A stretch of DNA of 64,000 nucleotides. Source: Neoechinorhynchus agilis (taxonomy: Eukaryota; Acanthocephala). Positions 34,752 to 45,444 of this stretch are shown here, piece after piece. Location of the stretch: NCBI GenBank assembly GCA_051530055.1, contig CM121341.1, positions 7,006,001 through 7,070,000 of the forward strand, given 5' to 3'. Position numbers and translations under genes: made by a program. The notes under the pieces were generated by a model. The model had not been told where the DNA came from and did not search any database. It saw only the letters and a program-made list of their open reading frames with translations. Each line of letters starts with the position of its first letter. Position 1 is the first letter of the stretch.

Positions 34752-35023
34752 TTGTGCCGAGAAACACCAACTATTTGCTTCAATTACATATAAGTTCTTC
34801 GAAAGGGCGTTCGATAGTAATAAATGGATTCATTGGCAAGTGACTAATCTTTTCCATACCTCAGGCATAATTCGTCTACTACCAGTAAAGAGCTAATATC
34901 AACAATAAAAGGAATGCTCAAAGGAAACATTTTTTCGACGAACAAAACATTCTTGTGTCTAGGAAGGAAAACATAATTTTCTTTATTCAATATGACATTG
35001 ACAAGTCATCCATTCACAACCAT
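34752..35023. other. Spacer between ShK-domain and Thr-rich genes
   Basis: 272 bp between same-strand genes. It contains the TTTATT (minus-strand AATAAA) at 34982-34987 that probably ends the upstream Thr-rich gene. Confidence 0.45.
34982..34987 (-). terminator. Polyadenylation signal of the Thr-rich membrane protein gene
   Basis: AATAAA on the minus strand, 37 nt past the stop codon at 35024. Confidence 0.5.
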
Positions 35024-36240
35024 TTAATCTGATGACTCCTGATTGTAAATCCTTCGATCGTCAGCTCTGGCGTATACATTCTCTGATCCACTCATTGTAT
35101 TCACTTGATAATCAAGATCACGTCTGCGTCTCCAACTTCTATAAAACTTAAACTGAAGTACAGCGACTATTAGAAACAAGACTATAAATGCAAACGAGGC
35201 AATAAGAGCGTAACGGACACTCGGGACACTTAAATCGAATTTGAACTTATTTTTTACTGCCGTTGGCGTTGTTATCATACTTGCAGTTGGTCTTCGACTC
35301 GTCGGTTTCACATAAGTGTCAGTAAAATTCGATGAAGATATTTTGGGAACTGTGGACGTTGGTGTCTCGGTTTTTTTGAACGTGGATGTGATCAAAGTCG
35401 ATGTGGATAATGTCGTAGATGTCGTTAAAAGTGAAGTTGTATTTGTTTGAATTGTGGTTGTTGTCGTTGGCGGTTGTGTGGTTGTTGTTGTTGTCGTTGT
35501 TTGGACTGTAGTCGTTATTTGCTTCAACTGCTTGATATCGCCGCAATACAACTGATAAACTTGAGTGAGCACCATATCGCCAGCCGATTCTAGATATTGA
35601 ACGGCGATTATTATGCCAATAAGACATTCTCGATCTTCGCCTGGCTCAATTCGGATTATCGAATGTGTTGCGTTATTTTGGACAAAAGACTCGTTGCTGC
35701 ATAAAGGTTCAAATATTTGATTGAACATAGTGGACATCTCCACGGGAGCGTGTCGGTTACATGCAACGGTGTGCTGATACAAAGTTTCAGCGGAAAATTT
35801 TCGTTTAAACATTCCAACACTTCCACATTCGAGCACAAAGTCGGTCATATCGGGGTACAAATCGATTGGAACATACTTTACTTTGTACCAAGCAAAATGA
35901 ACATTGGCAACGACGTCTCCTTCGATCGGTGCCGAAAGTTTTATCGAGGAATTTACACATATATCCAGTTTTTGGAATGGAGTCGACGTATCCCAAGGAT
36001 AGTCGCCTAGTGGTTCTATGCAGATCTGTTTAAATTTCTTTAAAGCGATCAATACTTTATTTCTTTCAAAAGAGTTTACCGTTAAACGAAATGGTAAAAT
36101 GTTTTTTCTCTCCAAATAATTGAAGAAAGATTTATGGATTCCGTGCAAAAATTATCGATCTACTGCAACTTGGGAACGAAATCGCTTAAGGATCTATAGA
36201 TTCTTTGTTGAATTCCGAAAATAGCAATGAGAATTATCAT
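35024..36240 (-). CDS. Type I membrane protein with Thr-rich stalk
   Basis: No family is recognised. A proposed first exon (36240-36178) begins with a hydrophobic stretch (MIILIAIFGIQQ) that could be a short signal peptide. A 68-nt GT-AG intron (36177-36110) then joins in frame to the main exon 36109-35024, giving about 382 residues. An extracellular region of about 170 residues with at least six cysteines and N-glycosylation sites (NSS, NES, NAT) is followed by a mucin-like stalk of about 90 residues dominated by Thr, Ser and Pro. A transmembrane segment comes next (YALIASFAFIVLFLIVAVLQ), then a basic stop-transfer (RSWRRRR) and a cytosolic tail of about 35 residues with tyrosines (DYQV, NVYAR, RIYNQ). 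The shape suggests a surface receptor or adhesion protein. The main exon is solid; the first exon is tentative. Confidence 0.65.
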
Positions 36241-36289
36241 ATAAAAAATATTTTATATGTTAAGCAGAGCGAAATCAAGGAAAAATCGT

Positions 36290-38860
36290 ATATCACGTAC
36301 AGAAATTAGATTGGCCATTTTTCTTGTACGGAATTCGACGCAATCCATAAAACATTTTATAATTCGAAAAAGAAAAACACTCTTAAATCCAAATTAATTT
36401 CTAAATGACAATTCGATCGAAGAACGGGTAAAAGAATTTAATGTTTACTGATGCAATAAATTTGCCGTTTTTACGGAATTCGACACAATCCATAAAGCAT
36501 TTTATAATTAATTCGAAAAAGAAAAACACTCTTAAATACTAATTAATTTCTAAATGACAATTCGATCGAAGAACGGGTAAAAGAATTTAATGTTTACTGA
36601 TGCAATAGATTGGCCGTTTTTACGGAATTCGACACAATCCATAAAGCATTTTATAATTAATTCGAAAAAGAAAAACACTCTTAAATACTAATTAATTTCT
36701 AAATGACAAGTCGATTGAAGAACGGCTACTATTTTAATATTTCCTTCTCTAAGAATTTAATGTTTACTGATACAATAGATTGGCCGTTTTAACGGAATTC
36801 GACACAATCCATAAAGCATTTTATAATTAATTCGAAAAAGAAAAACACTCTTAAATACTAATTAATTTCTAAATGACAAGTCGATTGAAGAACGGCTACT
36901 ATTTTAATATTTCCTCCTCTAAGAATTTCATGTTTACTGATGCAATAAATTTGCAATTTTTCTTGTACGGAATTCGACACAATCCACAAAGCATTTTATA
37001 ATTAATTCGAAAAAGAAAACACTCTTAAATACAAATTAATCTCTAAATGACAATTCGATCGAAGAACGGGTAAAAGAATTTAATGTTTACTGATGCAATA
37101 AATTTGCAATTTTTCTTGTACGGAATTCGACACAATCCACAAAGCATTTTATAATTAATTCGAAAAAGAAAACACTCTTAAATACTAATTAATTTCTAAA
37201 TGACAATTCGATCGAAGAACGGGTAAAAGAATTTAATGTTTACTGATGCAATAAATTTGCAATTTTTCTTGTACGGAATTCGACACAATCCACAAAGCAT
37301 TTTATAATTAATTCGAAAAAGAAAACACTCTTAAATACAAATTAATCTCTAAATGACAATTCGATCGAAGAACGGGTAAAAGAATTTAATGTTTACTGAT
37401 GCAATAGATTGGCCGTTTTCTTGTACGGAATTCGACATCCATAAAGCATTTTATAATTAATTCGAAAAAGAAAAAACTCTTAAATACTAATTAATTTCTA
37501 AATGACAAGTCGATTGAAGAACGGCTACTATTTTAATATTTCCTTCTCTAAGAATTTAATGTTTACTGATACAATAAATTTGCCATTTTTCTTGTACGGA
37601 ATTCGACACAATCCACAAAGCATTTTATAATTAATTCGAAAAAGAAAACACTCTTAAATCCAAATTAATCTCTAAATGACAATTCGATCGAAGAACGGGT
37701 AAAAGAATTTAATGTTTACTGATACAATAAATTTGCCATTTTTCTTGTACGGAATTCGACACAATCCATAAAGCATTTTATAATTAATTCGAAAAAGAAA
37801 AACACTCTTAAATACTAATTAATTTCTAAATGACAATTCGATCGAAGAACGGGTAAAAGAATTTAATGTTTACTGATGCAATAGATTGGCCGTTTTTACG
37901 GAATTCGACACAATCCATAAAGCATTTTATAATTAATTCGAAAAAGAAAAACACTCTTAAATACTAATTAATTTCTAAATGACAATTCGATCGAAGAACG
38001 GGTAAAAGAATTTAATGTTTACTGATGCAATAGATTGGCCGTTTTTACGGAATTCGACACAATCCATAAAGCATTTTATAATTAATTCGAAAAAGAAAAA
38101 CACTCTTAAATACTAATTAATTTCTAAATGACAAGTCGATTGAAGAACGGCTACTATTTTAATATTTCCTTCTCTAAGAATTTAATGTTTACTGATACAA
38201 TAGATTGGCCGTTTTTACGGAATTCGACACAATCCATAAAGCATTTTATAATTAATTCGAAAAAGAAAAACACTCTTAAATACTAATTAATTTCTAAATG
38301 ACAAGTCGATTGAAGAACGGCTACTATTTTAATATTTCCTCTAAGAATTTCATGTTTACTGATGCAATAAATTTGCAATTTTTCTTGTACGGAATTCGAC
38401 ACAATCCACAAAGCATTTTATAATTAATTCGAAAAAGAAAACACTCTTAAATCCAAATTAATCTCTAAATGACAATTCGATCGAAGAACGGGTAAAAGAA
38501 TTTAATGTTTACTGATACAATAGATTGGCCGTTTTCTTGTACGGAATTCGACACAATCCATAAAGCATTTTATAATTAATTCGAGAAACATACTCTAAAA
38601 TCCCAATTAATTTCTAAATGACAATTCGATCGAAGAACGGCTACTGTTTTAATATTACCTCGTCTAGGAATTTAATGTTTACTGATACAATAAATTTGCC
38701 ATTTTTCTTGTACGGAATTCGACACAATCCATAAAGCATTTTATAATTAATTCGAGAAACACACTCTAAAATCCCAATTAATTTCTAAATGACAATTCGA
38801 TCGAAGAACGGCTACTGTTTTAATATTACCTCGTCTAGGAATTTAATGTGGTGTATAAAT
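36290..38860. repeat. Satellite with 145-149-bp and about 170-bp units, about 16 copies
   Basis: GGAATTCGACACAATCCA recurs at about 145-149 bp. Some units are lengthened by a block with GAACGGCTACTATTTTAATA. Variation is patchy: TTGCCATTTTTCTTGTACGG versus TTGGCCGTTTTTACGG, and ACAATTCGATCG versus ACAAGTCGATTG. The array begins about 50 bp upstream of the proposed first exon of the Thr-rich gene. Confidence 0.9.
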
Positions 38861-39946
38861 GTCAAGGAAATGCGTACATTTAAGGGACCCATTCGCGCGG
38901 GAGAGAGAGAAAAGGTTAACCGGATCTGTTTTTACTGGTTTGAAATGGGTTTTTAGATCGTTAGAAGCAACAAGAGTCCATTCGGTTTGAATGAGACTTG
39001 TAAATAAAAGCAATTTGAGCATACTAACGGGCTGCATGGTTGTTCTTAAGCGCAAATGGTGGTAGTGAAGCAACGAGGAGAAGCATTGTTGCGGTGGTGA
39101 TAAGATTGGTTATTGTAAAGAGATAGTTTCGACATGATGATGGTCTCCGTTGGCGCCGGCGTTGTTATCACAGCTGTAAATCTAAGGCGATTCGGTCTGG
39201 TTGTCTTGGTTTGGGACTTGGAGAGGTGGAAATGGTTTAAATTGACTAGCCTGAGACAATGATGGATGAGGGTTGGGAATTATGGCGGTGTAAAAGTTCT
39301 CGGCTAGAGTTGCGATATCCTCTATGCATACATACACATTTATGTAATAAAAGAGGTCGGTATCGTAACCTTGTTACTTCGGTCGAATGGCATGAAGGAA
39401 TTCGTACAATGGAGAAAACTGCCAGTATTATGAGAGAAAGGTGCAGAGTGGCAGTGACTGCTGAGGGATAACAGAAAAACCTACAATGTTGCCAATGGCA
39501 CTAATCGGCCTCTTTTTGCAGAACGTTTATTTCCGTCTAAATAGTAAAACACGTCTTTTAGACAGGATGGCAGTAAGAGAATCTAAGATTACATGAAAAG
39601 ATAAAATAAAGATGGAGTTGTTTTAACGAAAATAGAGGGTGAAAATCAACTTGTTAGAGCAATCTTGAAAAAAATGATTGAGTTTTCTAGCGCTACCAGC
39701 TCTGTTCAATCCTATTTAGAACAATATTTTTCGTGGATTTAAAGTAGCTCATATGATTTTTGGCTCAATAATGTTTTCGATTATTTTGTTTTTCAGATAT
39801 AGAAAACTTGAACATATATTATTTGATACTGTCAAAGTTCGAAATCTTCACAAAAAAAACACGGCTATCATAATTTTTCTTTTTTAACTATCAGATTTCT
39901 TAGTAATTAAATGTTGGAACAACTGTAAATTGTATTAGCCTGCTTC
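38861..39946. other. Gene-poor spacer
   Basis: A GAGAGAGA run at 38900 and several short frames (for example 39259-39471 on plus) without recognisable features. Nothing is called. Confidence 0.35.
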
Positions 39947-40183
39947 CTAGCTACTTTTAGTACTAATAAAAAAAACAAAGCTGGTTTTAATTTTAACAAT
40001 TCCAGATTGTCTGGTAAGCAACAAACCGGGTATTAGAAGTAATGATCCGGTAAAGACGATAGTAAAACTGCGGATATCGTCCTTGGGCGAAACAAAGCCT
40101 TCGGGCAAGTTGATTGTGCTGAATACCATCCTTGAAGATACAAATATTTCCTCATTTTCTTCAACAAACAAAAACGCCCTCAA
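39947..40183 (-). CDS. Possible small membrane protein, doubtful
   Basis: A frame of 78 codons with a hydrophobic stretch (IVFTGSLLLIPGLLL) after a charged N-terminus. A GT-AG pair from about 40025 (after CTAATACCC) to a TTTTATTAG acceptor near 39960 could replace the tail. No family is recognised, there is no clear start signal, and composition alone could produce it. Confidence 0.25.
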   Translation of the reverse strand: MRAFLFVEENEEIFVSSRMVFSTINLPEGFVSPKDDIRSFTIVFTGSLLLIPGLLLTRQSGIVKIKTSFVFFISTKSS

Positions 40184-40422
40184 GAATGCATAGTATTTCC
40201 AGGACCTTGATTTTCTTGAGGCGATTATTCAAAGGGTTTTTGTTCCAATTACTAATCTGATTTTATCTAGAGTGCTCCCGGCAAACACTAGTAAAAACAA
40301 ATAGTCTTTCCAATTTTTAGAGAGAAACCAATAAGTCCCATTTCGGAATTGAATTTTTGTCGAGATTGATGGACGAGTTTATAGCTGAAAAATCACGAAA
40401 CTCGGGAACTATATGTTCTTGA
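40184..40422. other. Spacer downstream of glutathione synthetase
   Basis: No features are supported; probably partly the 3' untranslated region of the glutathione synthetase gene. Confidence 0.35.
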
Positions 40423-42140
40423 TCAATCGAGACATTCAAGCGATCCAATCGCACCAAATCCTGCGGATATTCCACCTTCAGCCGAGGCTGCACTCTTAGT
40501 TCTCACCAAATTACCGATCACGTGATTATAGATGACTTCGTCCTTTCCATCTTCTGTTGTCTTAATCAGCAATGCACTGAATATTCCATATTCGTCAATT
40601 ACGTCTTCGTATTTTTGCTCTGTCTCTCCAGCGCGAACTATCATATTCTTGTAAACTACGGGGTTAATGAGCCGTTGAAGGATGCAATCATCCAAATCAC
40701 CACCCAGTGCAGAATCGGTTATCCATTCTTTGAACAAAAGTCTTTAATTTTCTACAACGAACGCAACCACAGTTAATTTGGACGCTTAAAATGCAATCTA
40801 ACGATTCTAATTAGACAGCAAAAATGGATGTGTAATTATTTCGAGAAGAGTGGAGTTACCAGGGCATCTCAAAATAGCTAAGAAAACTGTCAATTTCTAC
40901 TAGAAATGGACTTGGACCTTACCGTTAATCGATAACCAAAACCTTTCAGCTTCCATAACGGCATAATCAGCATCGTTGCCGAAAATATTGTTCCCACCGC
41001 CCTCGGCATTATACTTTAGGACCCACTGTAGCGGTTCATCTTTAACTCGTTTCTTAGCTTCTTCTAACTCATCGTCCACTTCTAGTCTATACATTTCACA
41101 AAACAAACTCATTAATTGTCGAGTTGTCTCCTCATCGCAACCAGCATACGTTCTTAACAAATCCGGTCTTCGATACAATTCAGCTTGAATGCGTTTTGTG
41201 TTGGCCAATCTTCGATCGATTCCCGTTGATTTCACACAAACACTCGCCTCAATCATCTTTATAGCCGACCATTCATCTTCGGTATTAAAATGCTTTATCA
41301 CATAACCAGCTCGGAAATACACTAAAGCGACCTCCATATTGTTGCCCGTATCGTCGTCTTTCAAAAATAACCGATAATCGTTATCAACGGAACACTTACG
41401 AGCGATTTGAGACAAGGTGAGATAAAATACTCGTCTATGGAGTCTAATAGCCAGATTGGTATGATCCGATATGTTAATCTCCTCATTTCCAATCACTACA
41501 AAGATCACAACCAATTTAGAGTTATCGTGTTCGTAAAGCTCAATCGCATCTCTTAAAGCCTTTGCTGCTCGATCAGCGCAATCGATCACAAATGTTTTCT
41601 CCATCGAATAAGACACTTGATAGAAAAAGTCATTTGATGTTTGTTGCCCCATATCTGTCCATCATGAATATAAGAATGAATGTCTTTAATACGATCAGTG
41701 AGTGTGATGTACGCAACACTCACAAGATTAAACTCTACCTGTTTAAATGTTTGATAAATCTTATCTATCATATAATCATTTCTTGTCAGCTCAACTCTAG
41801 CCCTCGGTTTCGTGCCCAACTCGTCTACCTCGTTCATTATTTGTAAGAGTCGTTCAATATACGGATCATGTGCTGATGATTTCTTTAGAACCGAGTTCAA
41901 AAATTTGTGGTCGTTTGCGATTCGATGGTACATGTTAGTAAACAGTGGCTCTAATTGACTGGCTTGCTGGTATACTGCCAAGGGAACTTTTCCTCGGTTT
42001 AGACAAAAAGGGAGATATTGAGCAATGGAGAAACCACGTTCGGGTTCGCGGGCCTGAATGAGACCCGTGGATAGAGCAATCCGTTTGGCTTGTTGGAGCT
42101 TTTCCTTTTCGCTCAACTGGGGAACAACTCTGGAATTCAT
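40423..42140 (-). CDS. Glutathione synthetase
   Basis: ATP-dependent ligation of glycine to gamma-glutamylcysteine, the last step of glutathione synthesis, in the cytosol. Three exons fit GT-AG rules in frame: 42140-41693, intron 41692-41616 (77 nt); 41615-40923, intron 40922-40728 (195 nt); 40727-40423. They give 481 residues, against 474 for the human enzyme. Landmarks are GKVPLAVYQQASQLEPLFTN near the N-terminus, VEFNLVSVAY, VALVYFRAGYV, VLKYNAEGGGNNIFG (ATP-grasp glycine loop) and the C-terminal LVRTKSAASAEGGISAGFGAIG (human LLRTKAIEHADGGVA). The alignment is slightly short around the first intron, so that junction is the least certain. A TTTTTAG acceptor lies two nucleotides before the ATG, consistent with trans-splicing. 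Sequences around both ends of the first intron are complementary (AAAGACA and TGTCTT). Confidence 0.93.
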
Positions 42141-42229
42141 ATCTAAAAATTCTATCCAAAACTCTGTTTTACTTGGAAAATTTAAAAATAGTCATTAATA
42201 AACGGCAGTATAAAGGGATGTGGACGCTT

Positions 42230-43290
42230 TCTAGAATATTTTGAACGTAGAAAACGAGTCCATTTTACTATTAGGATCGTTTTTAATTAGCTCCGACTTG
42301 GAATAGCCGGGTAAACCGAACAACAAACCATTATATGAATTTTTGGATAAGATGGAGACGTGACTAGAATATTTTGAACGTGGAAAACGAGTCCATTTTA
42401 CTATTAGGATCGTTTTTAATTAGCTGCGACTTGGAATAGCCGGGTAAACCGAACAACAAACCATTATATGAATTTTTGGATAAGATGGAGACGTGACTAG
42501 AATATTTTGAACGTGGAAAACGAGTCCATTTTACTATTAGGATCGTTTTTAATTAGCTCCGACTTGGAATAGCCGGGTAAACCGAACAACAAACCATTAT
42601 ATGAATTTTTGGATAAGATGGAGACGTGACTAGAATATTTTGAACGTGGAAAACGAGTCCATTTACTATTAGGATCGTTTTTATTAGCTCGACTGAATAG
42701 CCGGGAAACCGAACAACAAACCATTATATGAATTTTTGGATAAGATGGAGACGTGACTAGAATATTTTGAACGTGGAAAACGAGTCCATTTTACTATTAG
42801 GATCGTTTTTAATTAGCTCCGACTTGGAATAGCCGGGTAAACCGAACAACAAACCATTATATGAATTTTTGGATAAGATGGAGACGTGACTAGAATATTT
42901 TGAACGTGGAAAACGAGTCCATTTTACTATTAGGATCGTTTTTAATTAGCTCCGACTTGGAATAGCCGGGTAAACCGAACAACAAACCATTATATGAATT
43001 TTTGGATAAGATGGAGACGTGACTAGAATATTTTGAACGTGGAAAACGAGTCCATTTTACTATTAGGATCGTTTTTAATTAGCTCCGACTTGGAATAGCC
43101 GGGTAAACCGAACAACAAACCATTATATGAATTTTTGGATAAGATGGAGACGTGACTAGAATATTTTGAACGTGGAAAACGAGTCCATTTTACTATTAGG
43201 ATCGTTTTTAATTAGCTCCGACTTGGAATAGCCGGGTAAACCGAACAACGAACCATTATATGAATTTTTGGATAAGATGGAGACGTGACA
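42230..43290. repeat. 133-bp satellite, about 8 copies
   Basis: TAGAATATTTTGAACGTGG recurs every 133 bp (42232, 42365, 42498 and so on), beginning about 90 bp upstream of the glutathione synthetase start codon. Units are nearly identical except the one around 42655-42715, which has several single-base losses. Confidence 0.93.
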
Positions 43291-43918
43291 GGTAGAACGT
43301 AACTAAAAGACGAGATTTCAACTCGGCGAGCTTCATAATCATAGAATTGAATCGTTGTTGATAGAGTTTTCCAAAGAAACGTTTTCAAATTCATTAGAAC
43401 ACAAAAATTTAGTGAACATTTACGGGGCTCTTTTTTATGCTCTTACTTGAGTCAATGTGACTTGAAAGGAAAACTTTCTTTGAATGCATCATGAAGTTTT
43501 TAGTGCGCACAAAGGACGTAGATTCACGGATCTTTCCATAAAGGTCAAAATGTCTTTATTATAATCGTGGAATTAAATTCTCGTTTTTAAAGTGAAGAAA
43601 TTAAAAAAGGTTTAAACCGTAATTGTGATCTACTTCTTTTGGCTAGCTAAAAAAAGGATTTAGCAACACGTAGTTTGTTTTTTGAATAAAAATCACTCAT
43701 TCGAACGGGGAATTGTGAAGTGTCTCGTTTTTCCGCGACGCAGAGCAATCATTGAATCTATTCAAATAAATCAAAACAGTGAAGAACACCTAATGGTGAT
43801 AAAATTTCTATTAAGATTAAAATAGTCTGCTTTAGATGTTTGGAGTCATTCTTCAGCCAAAAATTAGCCATAGCGTAAAACTAACTGGAGATTATGATTT
43901 TGTTTGAGTCCTAAGCAT
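43291..43918. other. Gene-poor spacer
   Basis: AT-rich with no supported frame. Confidence 0.4.
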
Positions 43919-43919
43919 G

Positions 43920-44065
43920 ACATATTTTATTTTGAATATTTCACGAGGTAACTTCGCTTCGTCAATCATTGTAAATTAATCAAATTAATCTAATCGATTA
44001 CATTAATTTACAATGACTGATGAGGCAAAGTTACCTCGTGAGATATTTCAAATAAATATTTTATG
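43920..44065. repeat. Foldback element, about 146 bp
   Basis: CATATTTTATTTTGAATATT then TCACGAGGTAAC on the left face GTTACCTCGTGAGATATTTC then AAATATTTTATG on the right, with ATTGTAAATTAAT / ATTAATTTACAAT inside. The loop is about 25 bp. It is a MITE-like palindrome. Confidence 0.8.
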
Positions 44066-44158
44066 CATAGGATTCTAATTCGATTAATCTGAAGGATTTT
44101 CTCTGTCGATGGTTTACGGTATTATTGGAATCCGTTAAGAAGCGCTGAAGTCAGATTT

Positions 44159-44645
44159 ATGCCTATTGTGGGACTTCGAGAGTCCTTCGAAGCTGCGGTT
44201 TCTGGAAAAGTATGTTCATTAGATGGCAAAAGGGTAGCGGTGATCCAGAATCAGCGGAAGCCGGACTCGGATTATGGCGACCGCCAATTGCTCACCATCG
44301 TCTCAACTTTTAATATTGCAATGTGGACCGTGTGGATTTCCAAGATCAAGATCTGGGGTCTGGCGAAAGTGTTATTTTATGACGAAAAGCAATAAAATTG
44401 AATACAAAAACGAAGTAATCTCTCATTTAGGAACTCGTAGACGAGAAAGCTTACCAATGTTCGAAATCGATGTAAACAAAGACGACGACGGAATGCCGGT
44501 CGTGAGACTTCGAAGGTCCTTCGAAGCTACGGCTTCCGGACAGATCTGGTGATCTGGACTCGGATTATGGTGACCGCTACAACCGTCAATTGCTCACCAT
44601 CGTCTCAACTTTTAGTTTTGCAATGTGAGCCGTGTGGATTACTGG
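44159..44645 (+). repeat. Two diverged copies of a 150-180-bp sequence
   Basis: Copy 1 (about 44159-44340) and copy 2 (about 44490-44645) share GAAGCTRCGG, ACTCGGATTATGG and TCACCATCGTCTCAACTTTT. Both have an open start (MPIVGLRESFEAAVSG and MPVVRLRRSFEATASG), so they may descend from a small coding sequence, but copy 2 stops soon after. Origin unknown. Confidence 0.55.
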
Positions 44646-44961
44646 CCACGTAACCGGATCCAGGATTCCATTGTGGCTTTTGGTACCCAAGGGCACATAG
44701 ACCCTAACGAATCCTTGAATCCGAGTTGGCTAAAGGTCACGACGACCAGTTCGGCCAACATAACTGAAACCGCGAAAAGTGACCAGTAAAAACAAAATGT
44801 AAATACTTTTAGCTTCTTTAAACATCGTTTGAGTCACTCGTGCTAGGATGGCAAATATGTCTTCTACCCCATCATATGAGTCGAGAACGACGTTTCCTAA
44901 ATAAAGCATGTTATCTCATGGAAGTGCGTTTGCTTCGCTTTTTTATGAGACTAGCAATCTT
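44646..44961. other. Spacer
   Basis: No supported features; downstream of the small gene that follows UBA2. Confidence 0.4.
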
Positions 44962-45306
44962 CTAAGGCACCATTTGAATGAAATAGTAGGTTAAATCGGT
45001 TAAGGAGTAATCTTTCCTTTTGCACCTCAATTGATCTAGCAATGATTTTGTACACATAAATGAGAGCTCGGACGATTTAAATTCATTTTTGGAATCATGC
45101 TCGCAGTCAGCAACAAGGGTCAAAATCATTAGTGTCGTTCTTTTTGGCGTCGAGACATTCGGGTCGTTTTTACTGCGGCGCAGGACCTGGTCAAGCAATT
45201 GTCTAAGAGATTGAGACGATCCTCCTAACGGTTTGGGAAGTCTGCATCCGTACTTTCGACCGTTACGACACTTTGAGAGATCCAGAAAGGATATTGTGTG
45301 AATCAT
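44962..45306 (-). CDS. Unknown small protein, probable downstream gene of a UBA2 operon
   Basis: 114 codons. The protein has several cysteines, a basic centre and a leucine-rich helix (SLRQLLDQVLRR, about residues 33-44). No signal peptide or membrane segment is seen, and I do not recognise it. Two points support a real gene. The ATG at 45306 follows directly after a splice-acceptor-like AACAAGTTAG. It also starts only 138 nt after the UBA2 stop codon on the same strand, which is the spacing of downstream genes in nematode operons that receive a spliced leader. Coding quality alone would not be convincing. Confidence 0.45.
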   Translation of the reverse strand: MIHTISFLDLSKCRNGRKYGCRLPKPLGGSSQSLRQLLDQVLRRSKNDPNVSTPKRTTLMILTLVADCEHDSKNEFKSSELSFMCTKSLLDQLRCKRKDYSLTDLTYYFIQMVP

Positions 45307-45444
45307 CTAACTTGTTATATAAAAATCTTTGAGTTTGTCGGATGGAAGCAGAAAAAAAAACACATTTGCGCGGATGTTGGTGATTGTTAAAAAACAACTA
45401 AAAACCACATTAAAGAACAAACACAGAAGCAATGTTTAAACTAC
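45307..45444 (-). promoter_or_regulatory. Intercistronic region with trans-splice acceptor
   Basis: 138 nt separate the UBA2 stop codon from the next ATG. The region ends TTTTTATATAACAAGTTAG immediately before that ATG. This combination of short spacer, polyU-like run and acceptor fused to the start codon is the signature of a downstream operon cistron in nematodes. Confidence 0.45.

Noticed and set aside
41590-41700. Frameshift in glutathione synthetase
   Set aside because: A 77-nt GT-AG intron (41692-41616) restores the frame and gives 481 residues, so no frameshift is needed.
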